Shown here: one piece after another, positions 49,757 to 56,827 of the stretch
Layout: every line of letters begins with the position of its first letter
How positions within the stretch are numbered: position 1 is the stretch's first letter
Assembly (NCBI RefSeq): GCF_000379685.1
Contig: NZ_KB903290.1
Span: 147,790-211,789, forward strand
Source of the DNA: Catelliglobosispora koreensis DSM 44566
GTDB taxonomy: Bacteria; Actinomycetota; Actinomycetes; Mycobacteriales; Micromonosporaceae
DNA: 64,000 nt
Reading direction: 5' to 3'
Notes under the pieces: generated by a model
Seen by the model: only the letters and a program-made list of their open reading frames with translations
What the model was told of the DNA's origin: nothing
Database searches by the model: none
Position numbers and translations under genes: made by a program

Positions 49757-49930
49757 GCCCATTAGTGTGCTTGTGCTTGCAGCGGATGTGAGGTTCTCGT
49801 AACCTATGTCGTGAATGGAGGCTTCCTCTACGGGAGCCATGCAGGTTACACGCCTGAAACCGCGGGACAGTGCGGAAGTAGGTGCCTGGAACTGCGTTGA
49901 CACTATACGGACCTGAGGAGCAGAGCTCGC
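49757..49930 (+). ncRNA. Candidate structured RNA (possible group II intron domain I remnant)
   Basis: No convincing ORF lies in 49667-50081. Strong helices are visible: GTAACCT (49799-49805) with AGGTTAC (49843-49849), nested GGCTTCC (49820-49826) with GGGAGCC (49832-49838, one G-T pair), and CCGC (49860-49863) with GCGG (49872-49875). The 5' GTGTGC at 49765 and the runs TCGTAACCTATGTCGTGAA and CCTGAAACCGCGGGACAG remind me of domain I of bacterial group II introns, but no domain V and no reverse transcriptase are present. It may instead be the upstream part of the cis-regulatory RNA that follows. Type uncertain; structure moderately sure. Confidence 0.4.
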
Positions 49931-49992
49931 ACGTCAGCCTGAGAAGCTGAAAGTCCTCGCAGCGAAGCTGTGGGGCGCCCGAATCGCCTGTC

Positions 49993-50083
49993 CCGAGCAC
50001 GTGGCACGTTTCTGGTCAAATGACCGGGAGGGGTGCCTGCTCGGAAGGAGTCCTCCCGGATCAAGCGGGAGGTTTTCTATTTT
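49993..50083 (+). promoter_or_regulatory. Attenuator / riboswitch-like leader with terminator-antiterminator choice
   Basis: Aptamer-like stem: CCGAGCA (49993-49999) with TGCTCGG (50038-50044), then GGCAC (50003-50007) with GTGCC (50033-50037), a purine-rich internal loop, and GGTC/GACC (50014-50017, 50022-50025) with an AAAT loop. Terminator: CCTCCCG (50052-50058) with CGGGAGG (50066-50072) followed by TTTTCTATTTT (50073-50083). CCGGGAGG (50024-50031) is an exact 8-nt complement of CCTCCCGG (50052-50059), so pairing there excludes the terminator and breaks the upper stem. The terminator stem also covers GGGAGG, the ribosome site of the next gene. The ligand or trigger is unknown. Confidence 0.6.
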
Positions 50084-50243
50084 GGACAAGGTCTGGCTCG
50101 CGACCGCAATTGGCGCGGGTCCTGTGGTAGTTCTCATCATGACTGCGGCCTTCGCACGTAGCGACAAACGCCGCAACAATGCGAAAGAGGTTCTGCGGAT
50201 CATTTTCCGGTCATCAAATGGATCCGGCTCCGGAAGCCAGTGA
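50082..50243 (+). CDS. Small single-span membrane protein under attenuator control
   Basis: 53 aa from TTG 50082; GGGAGG (50067-50072) lies 9 nt upstream inside the 3' arm of the hairpin. One hydrophobic segment (VWLATAIGAGPVVVLIMTAA) is followed by a basic cytoplasmic tail (SDKRRNNAKEVLRIIFR) and a Gly/Ser end. A GTG at 50001 in the same frame would run through the hairpins and is unlikely. I recognise no family. The elaborate leader implies its level matters. A bidirectional hairpin at 50279 separates it from the sulfatase gene. Confidence 0.55.
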   Translation: MDKVWLATAIGAGPVVVLIMTAAFARSDKRRNNAKEVLRIIFRSSNGSGSGSQ

Positions 50244-50278
50244 CGCGGATTTCGCCGCAACTGGCGATGAGTTTTCGT

Positions 50279-50312
50279 GGGCGGGTGTCTTCTCGTGGAC
50301 ATCCGCTCGCCC
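50279..50312. terminator. Bidirectional hairpin between small membrane protein and sulfatase genes
   Basis: GGGTGTC (50283-50289) pairs with GACATCC (50298-50304, one G-T pair), with outer GGGC (50279-50282) and GCCC (50309-50312) after a 4-nt bulge. It lies between two converging stops. Confidence 0.5.
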
Positions 50313-50319
50313 GGGGCGA

Positions 50320-52686
50320 TTATTGCCGAGCCATCGCTATGCGGTAGCGCTCCTCGGGGCTGATCAGATGGTCGGTGTCGGCTGAGGCTTGGTCGATGTC
50401 GATTTCGACCCAGCGGACCCGGCCGGTGAATTGGTTGCCCGTGCTGCCGTAGTCGTCGCTTACCGGCGTGGCACTGTCCGCGGCGAGGTCAGTTGTCTCG
50501 TCGGCGGAAAAGATCATTGGCTGGGTCTGCTCCACCCTGGTTTCGGCCACTTTCTGCCCATCAAGGTAGAGCGCCACGTCGCCACCCTTGCCTAAGCCAC
50601 CGCCGTCGTAGGTGAATTCCATTCTCACCTGATGGGTGCCTGCGGGAGCCGGGGTCGGACTGGCAGCCTTGAATCGCCTTATTCCCAGCAGGTTGTAGCA
50701 GTAGACCGGGCGTCCACCGAGCAGATATAAAGCCCAGCCTCCGAAGGCGCCGCCCTGGGCGATGATGACACCTTCGCCGCCGCCGTCTGGGATGTCGATC
50801 TCGGCGGTTATCGCGTGGGATTTGTTCTTGATGTTGAGGACCGCGTTTTCGGTGAGCCGCTTGATGCCTCCGAACAGGAGCTGCCGGTTGCCCCGGATCA
50901 GCTGTGGCCGCCCGGCGAGGTCGGCGTTGAAACGTTCGATACGCCGGTCATCTAAGGGCAAAACCTGATACTTGGCGGCCTCGATTAGGAAGATTTGCTG
51001 TAGGCGCCGCAGCGTTTCGGGTTGCTGCGCGGCGATGTCGTGGGCCTGGGTCCAGTCATCGGGTGCGTAAAGTTCCCACGTGTCGTCGTCGAGTGCCGGC
51101 ATCTCGCCCATGAGCCAGGGCGTGGAGTGTTTGGTGACGGCTGTCCATCCCTGGTGATAGATGCCGCGGTTGCAGAACATCTCGAAGTATTGCGTTGTAT
51201 GGCGTTCGGGCGCCGCGACGTCATCGAAGGCATAGCGCATGCTTAAGCCGTGCAGGGGCATCTGCGGAATTCCGTGTACCTCCTGTGGAGCGGGCAGCCC
51301 GGCGATATCGAGGACGGTGGCGGCGATGTCGATGACGTGGTGGAACTGGCTGCGGATCTCACCTCTGGCCTTGATGCCGCTGGGCCAGTGCACGAGCATG
51401 CCGTTTCGGGTGCCGCCCCAGTGTGAGGCGACCTGCTTGGTCCATTGATAGGGCGTGTCCATCGCGTGTGCCCAGCCCACGGCGAAGTGGTTGTACGCGG
51501 CCGGGGTGCCGAACTGGCTGAGGTGCTCGATGAGGAATTCTGGAGTCTCCAGTTGCGGGACGCCGTTGAAGGTGAAGCTTTCGTTGAACGTTCCGTTGAT
51601 CTGGCCTTCGGCGGAGGCTCCGTTGTCGCCGATGAGGACGAAAACAAGCGTCTCGTCGAGGATCTCCATTTCGGACAGTGCCTCGATGACCCGGCCGACG
51701 TGGTGGTCGGTGTGCTCGAGGAAACCGGCGTATACCTCCATCTGGCGGGCCAGCACCGGTTTGAGCGTCTCGGGCATGTCGTTCCAGGCAGGAATATCCG
51801 AGGGCCTGTCGGTGAGTTGAGCGTCAGCGGGGATCACGCCGATTTCCTTTTGCCTGGCGAAGATTTCCTCGCGCAGCTGATCCCATCCCTGGTCGAACTT
51901 GCCCCGGTACTTGTCCGCCCACTCTTTGGGGACGTGATGGGGTGCATGGGTGGCGCCGGGCGCGTAGTACACGAAGAACGGCTTGTCGGGCATGAGTGCC
52001 TTCTGCTGGCGCATCCACTCCACGGCATGGTCGGTCATGTCTTCTGTGAAGTGGTAGCCCTGTTCGGGCGTGCGGTCCTGTTCGACCGGGATGGTGTTTT
52101 CATACAGCGACGGAGCCCACTGATTGGTTTCCCCGCCAATGAAACCGTAGAAATATTCGAAACCGCCACCGCCAGTGGGCCACTGGTTAAAGGGGCCCAT
52201 GGGACTTGTCTGCCAAACGGGAACCTCGTGGCATTTGCCGAACTGCGCCGTGGAGTAGCCGTTGAGTTTGAGTATCTCAGCTAGCGGCGCCGCAGCTTTG
52301 GGCAGGACCGAGCTGTAGCCGGGGGCGGAGGTAGCCAACTCGGTGATGGCGCCCATCCCGACCGCGTGGTGGTTGCGACCTGTCAGCAGCGCCTGGCGGG
52401 TTGGCGAGCACAAGGCAGTCGTGTGGAAGCGATTGAACCGCAACCCGTTGGAGGCAAGCCGGTCGAAGGTGGGTGTGGCGATCGCGCCGCCGAAGGTGCT
52501 GGAGGCACCGAACCCGGTGTCATCAAGCATGATGAGCAGCACGTTTGGTGCGCCTGCTGGTGGCGTTAGCTGCTGGATGGGAGGAAAGCTCGTGTCGGGA
52601 TCTTTGGCGTCGTAGGTGGTTACCCCGACGTGCACTAAATCCTCGATAGGCAGCTTCATGCGGCGTGCGAAATCCAAGTCTCCCAT
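50320..52686 (-). CDS. Arylsulfatase (type I, formylglycine-dependent)
   Basis: 788 aa; GGGGGGAT before ATG 52686. No signal peptide. Sulfatase core: NVLLIMLDDTGFGASSTFGG (metal Asp55/Asp56), FGly motif Cys93-S-P-T-Arg97 in ALCSPTRQALLTGRN, GKCHEVP, PFFVYYAPGATHAPHH, LIGDNGASAEGQ. The last ~200 residues form a beta-rich domain (DGGGLGKGGDVALYLDGQKV) as in the ~780-residue PAS/AtsA-like arylsulfatases. Needs Cys93 oxidation by a formylglycine-generating enzyme, which is encoded two genes upstream. Hydrolyses sulfate esters for sulfur or carbon supply. Last gene of the operon. Confidence 0.93.
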   Translation of the reverse strand: MGDLDFARRMKLPIEDLVHVGVTTYDAKDPDTSFPPIQQLTPPAGAPNVLLIMLDDTGFGASSTFGGAIATPTFDRLASNGLRFNRFHTTALCSPTRQALLTGRNHHAVGMGAITELATSAPGYSSVLPKAAAPLAEILKLNGYSTAQFGKCHEVPVWQTSPMGPFNQWPTGGGGFEYFYGFIGGETNQWAPSLYENTIPVEQDRTPEQGYHFTEDMTDHAVEWMRQQKALMPDKPFFVYYAPGATHAPHHVPKEWADKYRGKFDQGWDQLREEIFARQKEIGVIPADAQLTDRPSDIPAWNDMPETLKPVLARQMEVYAGFLEHTDHHVGRVIEALSEMEILDETLVFVLIGDNGASAEGQINGTFNESFTFNGVPQLETPEFLIEHLSQFGTPAAYNHFAVGWAHAMDTPYQWTKQVASHWGGTRNGMLVHWPSGIKARGEIRSQFHHVIDIAATVLDIAGLPAPQEVHGIPQMPLHGLSMRYAFDDVAAPERHTTQYFEMFCNRGIYHQGWTAVTKHSTPWLMGEMPALDDDTWELYAPDDWTQAHDIAAQQPETLRRLQQIFLIEAAKYQVLPLDDRRIERFNADLAGRPQLIRGNRQLLFGGIKRLTENAVLNIKNKSHAITAEIDIPDGGGEGVIIAQGGAFGGWALYLLGGRPVYCYNLLGIRRFKAASPTPAPAGTHQVRMEFTYDGGGLGKGGDVALYLDGQKVAETRVEQTQPMIFSADETTDLAADSATPVSDDYGSTGNQFTGRVRWVEIDIDQASADTDHLISPEERYRIAMARQ

Positions 52687-52734
52687 GCCGATCCCCCCGC
52701 TCAGAATTTCGTTTTCATCGTAGACCGTGGCCTG

Positions 52735-53765
52735 CTAGGCATGGTGCGGGTTTGGTGTTCTTGGCTGCTGATGATGGGTGGAGCGCCGCCAATGCCACAG
52801 GGCGAGCGCGCCGGCCGCCGTCGGCAGGAGGAAGGTGGCGACACGCCAGACGACCATTCCGGTGGTGAATTCACTCACCGGTATCTGGTCACCCAGCAAG
52901 ATTAGTACGGCAGCTTCCAGAATTCCCAGGCCGTAAAGGGGAAGAGCGGTCAGTGGGTAGGCAACTAAGAATGCGGCGATGACTTCGACGGTGACGGCTG
53001 CGGCTGGGCTCGTTCCGGTGGCGCGCACGCAGACAACGAACAGCAGCACTTCCACAGCAAGGATGGTGGCTTGGGCACAGAAGGCGGGCACGGCACGTCC
53101 GTGCATTTCATGTCCGAGGGAACGCCGGTAGGCCACTGCGGCCTCTTCCCACTCCGGAACGTCTACTTTGGACGGCCGAAAGCGGTGTGCCACACTTCCC
53201 GCGGTTCTTCCGGCGAACCTGGCCGCGGCTTCCCAGCGCATCACTATGGCAAGGCAGCCAGCGAGCAGCAAGGCCAGCAGGCCGCATACCAACGCCACGG
53301 TGGCGTGGACGGGACTGAAGTGACTTAACGCCAGCAGGATGAGAAATCCGGCCGCCGGGGCTGCCAGCCGCGCAACGTTGTACAGCACGTTGTAGAGCGT
53401 CAGCGCGGCAGTAGCGGAAACCTTCTCAATACCCCAGCTGTTGAACATCGCGAACCGTAGGACGACGTCCGCGGGTTTGGGCGCGATAGATAAGTCAGGC
53501 TACCGGCCAAATCGTTTTGGACGGCGCGGCGTACACCCAGTGGTGGTACGAAAATCACCAGCGGACAGGCGGCTATCACGACATGTGCGGCGCCGATCAG
53601 CCCGATGATGCCGAGCTGCCACCATGGCAGACGGAGCAGCGCGGTGGCGACTTGGGCGAAGTCGACTTTGGACAGTATGGGGATCGCGAAGACGAGAAGC
53701 AGTAGCCGCGGCAGGATGCTCAGCGCGTGGCGGCCAAGTTTGCGCCAGTTAGCTTGGGCCGGCAC
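52735..53765 (-). pseudogene. Flippase-like (LPG synthase TM / UPF0104) membrane protein gene, frameshifted
   Basis: Two halves in different frames. From GTG 53765 the first half reads VPAQANWRKLGRHALSILPR through LGVRRAVQNDLAG, then loses sense at ~53495-53502. In the other frame the protein continues as PDLSIAPKPADVVLRFAMFN, then SWGIEKVSATAALTLYNVLY and six more helices to stop at 52735. A single missing C in the AGCCTG run would restore one ~342-residue protein with 8 membrane helices, like the AglD/MprF-type flippase domain. It overlaps the FGE gene end by 17 nt and precedes the sulfatase by 48 nt. Either a recent pseudogene, a sequencing error, or programmed frameshifting. Confidence 0.75.
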
Positions 53766-54738
53766 GACGCACGACACATCGGAAGCCGAGGTGGCAGGTG
53801 GAGGTGTCAATCGTCTGCGGTAGCCGTGCGGCCGGGCGGTAGCGCTGGCAGTAGTTGGGGGCGCAAAGGAAGGAGCCGCCCTTCATCACCTTGCGCGGGA
53901 TGCGCGCGGTGATCGGCTGCTGAGGATCCACAGACATTTGCCGGGTACCGCCAGAGGGGTTCACCCGGCCCGAAGGCGTGCCGCAGCACGATGCTGATCC
54001 GGGGGCCAGACGGCGTTGCTCGGCCCACCAGTCGCCGGTCCATTCCCAGACGTTGCCGATCATGTCGAAGAGGCCGTAGCCGTTGGCGGGAAACGATCCC
54101 ACAGGTGAGGTCCAGGCGTAGCCGTCGGCCAGGTTGTTCACGTTCGGGAACTCGCCCTGCCAGACGTTGGCCATGTGCTGGCCCGACGGCTCGAGTTCAG
54201 TGCCCCAGGCGAATTCCGTGCTCTTGCTGCCGCCTCGGGCGGCGAATTCCCACTCGGCTTCGGTGGGCAGCTCCTTGCCGGCCCAGGTGGCGTAAGCGGC
54301 TGCGTCGGCCCAGGAAAGGTGGACCACGGGGTGCGACCCGAGGCTTTCTAATGAGCTGTGTGGCCCTTGCGGGTGCCGCCAGTCGGCGCCGGGCACCGCG
54401 CTCCACCATAGGTAGGCGTTGGTGACGTCGACCGGGTAGCCAGGGGGAGTGAACACCGCTGAGGCCGCCACGAGCAGCGCCGGGTCGGCATCCGGATAGT
54501 TGGCTGGGTCAGGTGCTGTTTCCGCCAAGGTGACGTGGCCGGTGGCGGCAGCGAACGCGGCGAAATCGTCGTTGGTGACCGGGTAGCGGTCAATGTAGAA
54601 GCCGTCCACCGTGACTTGGTGGGCGGGGGCCTCTTCCGGGTAGTGCAGGTTGGAGCCCATCGTGAACTCGCCACCTGGTACCCACACCATGTCTTTAAGG
54701 CCGGATGCGGCGGTGGCCGCGCTGGACGCTGCCTGCAT
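53749..54738 (-). CDS. Formylglycine-generating enzyme (SUMF1 family), sulfatase maturase
   Basis: 329 aa from ATG 54738 (MQAASSAATAASGLKDMVWV). FGE-sulfatase domain ~17-325: MVWVPGGEFTMGSNLHYPEE, PVTNDDFAAF, LPTEAEWEFAARGG, NVWEWTGDWW, and the active-site pair Cys292/Cys297 in KGGSFLCAPNYCQRYRPAAR, which correspond to the copper-binding cysteines of known aerobic FGEs. It oxidises the Cys of CxPxR motifs to formylglycine with O2. The arylsulfatase with such a motif lies in the same operon. Its end overlaps the flippase-like gene. Confidence 0.93.
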   Translation of the reverse strand: MQAASSAATAASGLKDMVWVPGGEFTMGSNLHYPEEAPAHQVTVDGFYIDRYPVTNDDFAAFAAATGHVTLAETAPDPANYPDADPALLVAASAVFTPPGYPVDVTNAYLWWSAVPGADWRHPQGPHSSLESLGSHPVVHLSWADAAAYATWAGKELPTEAEWEFAARGGSKSTEFAWGTELEPSGQHMANVWQGEFPNVNNLADGYAWTSPVGSFPANGYGLFDMIGNVWEWTGDWWAEQRRLAPGSASCCGTPSGRVNPSGGTRQMSVDPQQPITARIPRKVMKGGSFLCAPNYCQRYRPAARLPQTIDTSTCHLGFRCVVRRAGPS

Positions 54739-54762
54739 GCGGCCAGTATTGCCCCGGATTGG

Positions 54763-55059
54763 CTACCGCGCTGGCAGATTTGGGGAAGAGGCGAACACGC
54801 GGCGCCAAACGTCCTCACCGCGGATCGCCAGTTCCCCGATCTCCCATAGGAACTCCACCACCCTGGCGTCGGCCTGAGCCACGCTGGTGACTTGATATCC
54901 GGCACGCAGTCCCAGCGCCAAATCGAGCACGCGGGCGATGAGGTCTTGACCGGCCTCCTGCAAGGTAAGGCCATTGCCATAGGTGAGCCCGGCGAGCGTC
55001 AGGCGGCAGTGGTTTCCGTGTATCCGCAGGTGTAGTTCGGGGGTCCATGCTTCGGTCAC
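54763..55059 (-). CDS. Small hypothetical protein
   Basis: 98 aa from GTG 55059; CAATAT 6 nt upstream of the GTG suggests a leaderless start, so the open frame to 55131 (TTG) is probably not translated. Sequence VTEAWTPELHLRIHGNHCRL followed by TLAGLTYGNGLTLQEAGQDL, with a helical middle (IARVLDLALGLRAGYQVTSV) and C-terminal VVEFLWEIGELAIR. No membrane segment or known domain. It precedes the FGE gene by 24 nt on the same strand and could be the first gene of the sulfatase operon. Confidence 0.6.
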   Translation of the reverse strand: MTEAWTPELHLRIHGNHCRLTLAGLTYGNGLTLQEAGQDLIARVLDLALGLRAGYQVTSVAQADARVVEFLWEIGELAIRGEDVWRRVFASSPNLPAR

Positions 55060-55137
55060 CTCCGTATATTGCCCTTCATAAGCGCCGCACAACAACCATA
55101 ACCTTGTTGCATTGATGCATGGCGATGCCAATCGCGG

Positions 55138-55581
55138 GTGCGGCTCCTTCTAAGCGAATTTGCTCCCCTTGCAGCCCAGGCGCTGGCGGCTGACGGGCGG
55201 ATCAGCGGGCTGACGATTTCGACGGAGACGCACAGCTGGCTGGTGTACGAGTACCGCTGGGTCGCACCGTTTGCCGCGGCTCTGCGCCGCGCCGGCGGAC
55301 AGCTTGTCGCCAGCGGCCGTATCCCGGTCAGTGACCTCGAAGCCGCGCTCAACGACAGCGATCAGGCACAGCAAGGAGTTAGTCATGCCAAGACTTCTGG
55401 CGCACAATGGCACGCACCGCTGTGGTGGCTGGAACAGCGACAGCGGTATCCAATCAGAAGGCCCGCATCCTTGGTGGTTAGCTCAGCTGGCTCAGGACCT
55501 CGCGAAGAGGAAGTTGCCGGTCAGCCGGCGCCTGGCTGGCTAGGCGCTGCACCATTGCCACCAGCCGGCCCTGGCACATAG
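55138..55581 (+). CDS. Hypothetical ORF, N-terminal half plausible
   Basis: GTG 55138. The first ~80 residues (RLLLSEFAPLAAQALAADGR, VYEYRWVAPFAAALRRAGGQ, IPVSDLEAALNDSDQAQ) have good third-position GC and a globular look. Beyond ~55370 composition decays and the frame runs through another small ORF and antisense to DUF2254. A frameshift near 55340-55375 may have removed its true stop; a TAG in another frame lies at 55379-55381. No family recognised. Divergent from the small gene at 55059. Confidence 0.35.
   Translation: MRLLLSEFAPLAAQALAADGRISGLTISTETHSWLVYEYRWVAPFAAALRRAGGQLVASGRIPVSDLEAALNDSDQAQQGVSHAKTSGAQWHAPLWWLEQRQRYPIRRPASLVVSSAGSGPREEEVAGQPAPGWLGAAPLPPAGPGT
55385..55543 (+). CDS. 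Small hypothetical ORF (52 aa)
   Basis: ATG 55385 with an excellent ribosome site AAGGAG (55373-55378) at 6 nt. Sequence begins MPRLLAHNGTHRCGGWNSDS, then an aromatic/amphipathic part (GPHPWWLAQLAQDLAKRKLP). Third-position GC is high. It overlaps the ORF at 55138 in another frame and the end of the DUF2254 gene on the other strand by 66 nt. No function known. Confidence 0.4.
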   Translation: MPRLLAHNGTHRCGGWNSDSGIQSEGPHPWWLAQLAQDLAKRKLPVSRRLAG

Positions 55582-56665
55582 GGCTGTCCTTGATGTACGC
55601 GGCAGTTTCCGTGCCAGCGCGAACGTAGTGCTCCCAGGTGGGAAGGTTGAGCACGACGCGTACGTGGTCGTGAGAATCGCGGACTGGTGCCACGTCGAGT
55701 TCCCGGTGCAGGAGGAAGAACAGCAGGTCCTCGATTCCATTGATTGCCTGAACGGCGGTCGCGGGATCGTTGACGGCGGGGGAGAGGGCACGCAGCGCGA
55801 TGTCGCTGAGCAATCTGAAGCTCAGTAAGGGATCCTGTTCAAACGACCGGTCTATCCCTGTGTCTATGAGCGACAGCAACTGATTGTCGGTTACATCGGG
55901 TGCGTTGCCATGGATGGCCAGAACTGGGCTGCCCATTGCCAGCACGTGGCCCACGGCGGCCTCGACGACGATGACACAGTCGTTTGTCTGCGCCAGGGCC
56001 AGCATCGCTGGCAGGTCGATCTGGCGCACGACGGCGTGCTGGCGCGGCCAGAGCACCTTACGTGAAGCCGCATCTGTTACTGGTAACACTTTCTTGCTGG
56101 AAAGAGTCTGGATCGGATGCGGATACAGCACCTTAAGGACTGCCAAGCCACGCAACGTGATCGCCTGCAGGACAGGGCCGAGCTGAACGGCGGCGAACGC
56201 GCTTAGCTGCACGGCCCGGGCGACCGCCAGGCTGAGCAACACCAGCACAATGGCAATGGCGGGAACGACAATGGACACCTGCCCAGTTCGCTCAACGACG
56301 ATCGAAGCGACCGCGGCGAAAACGAACACGGCCACGAACAAGCCCATCGCGTGCCACACCAGCGGGAGATCGCGAAATAGAACCAGCCTCGGGGAAAATG
56401 CGGTGGCGGCATGCTGGACGACCAAGAACAGCAGCGAGAAAACCAGCGCGGTGAACATGATGATGCCACCCGCTATTGCCTGAAGCATACCGCTGACCCT
56501 CACAGCGTCGGTCGTCGGGCCAACCGCGATCCGCGGAAGGAATAGGGCCAGCAACAGACCCGCGGCCAAGTATCCCGATTGCACCCACCCGGTCTGCAGG
56601 CGCCTGCGCCGCCGTAGCGCACTAAGGATGTCCTTGTCCGCTGCGGGAATCGCGTTCGCAGCCAT
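55478..56665 (-). CDS. DUF2254 family membrane protein
   Basis: 395 aa from ATG 56665 (GAGGG upstream; TTG 56674 would add three residues). Four N-terminal helices (QSGYLAAGLLLALFLPRIAV, IAGGIIMFTALVFSLLFLVV, LFVAVFVFAAVASIVVE, IAIVLVLLSLAVARAVQL), then a ~200-residue soluble domain with family-specific DIALRALSPAVNDPATAVQA and INGIEDLLFFLLHREL. DUF2254 members are predicted membrane proteins without settled role. It sits at the start of the cation-transport cluster and its start follows a small ORF stop by 5 nt. Confidence 0.87.
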   Translation of the reverse strand: MAANAIPAADKDILSALRRRRRLQTGWVQSGYLAAGLLLALFLPRIAVGPTTDAVRVSGMLQAIAGGIIMFTALVFSLLFLVVQHAATAFSPRLVLFRDLPLVWHAMGLFVAVFVFAAVASIVVERTGQVSIVVPAIAIVLVLLSLAVARAVQLSAFAAVQLGPVLQAITLRGLAVLKVLYPHPIQTLSSKKVLPVTDAASRKVLWPRQHAVVRQIDLPAMLALAQTNDCVIVVEAAVGHVLAMGSPVLAIHGNAPDVTDNQLLSLIDTGIDRSFEQDPLLSFRLLSDIALRALSPAVNDPATAVQAINGIEDLLFFLLHRELDVAPVRDSHDHVRVVLNLPTWEHYVRAGTETAAYIKDSPMCQGRLVAMVQRLASQAPADRQLPLREVLSQLS

Positions 56666-56670
56666 TGCCC

Positions 56671-56778
56671 TCAAACCGTCAGCATAATGGTCGCGATTTT
56701 GCCGTCCGGCTCAGACATCAACGACAGCGCGGCCTCAAGCCGCACGCGGTTGAAGGCGCATTGCAACGCACCCCACAT
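56671..56778 (-). CDS. Possible 35-aa ORF coupled to DUF2254
   Basis: ATG 56778 with GGGAAG about 10 nt upstream. Peptide starts MWGALQCAFNRVRLEAALSL and ends ATIMLTV; it stops 5 nt before the DUF2254 ATG. Codon third positions are GC-rich. It may be a leader for translational coupling or the remnant of a larger gene, as the frame is open further upstream. Low support. Confidence 0.3.
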   Translation of the reverse strand: MWGALQCAFNRVRLEAALSLMSEPDGKIATIMLTV

Positions 56779-56827
56779 GGACAAATCTTCCCGTAAGAAA
56801 TGTGCGTGTGTAGCAAAAAGCCTCAGG

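Noticed and set aside
50001..50243. 80-codon version of the small membrane protein from GTG 50001
   Set aside because: Its first 27 codons run through the hairpin elements; the TTG at 50082 has the ribosome site.
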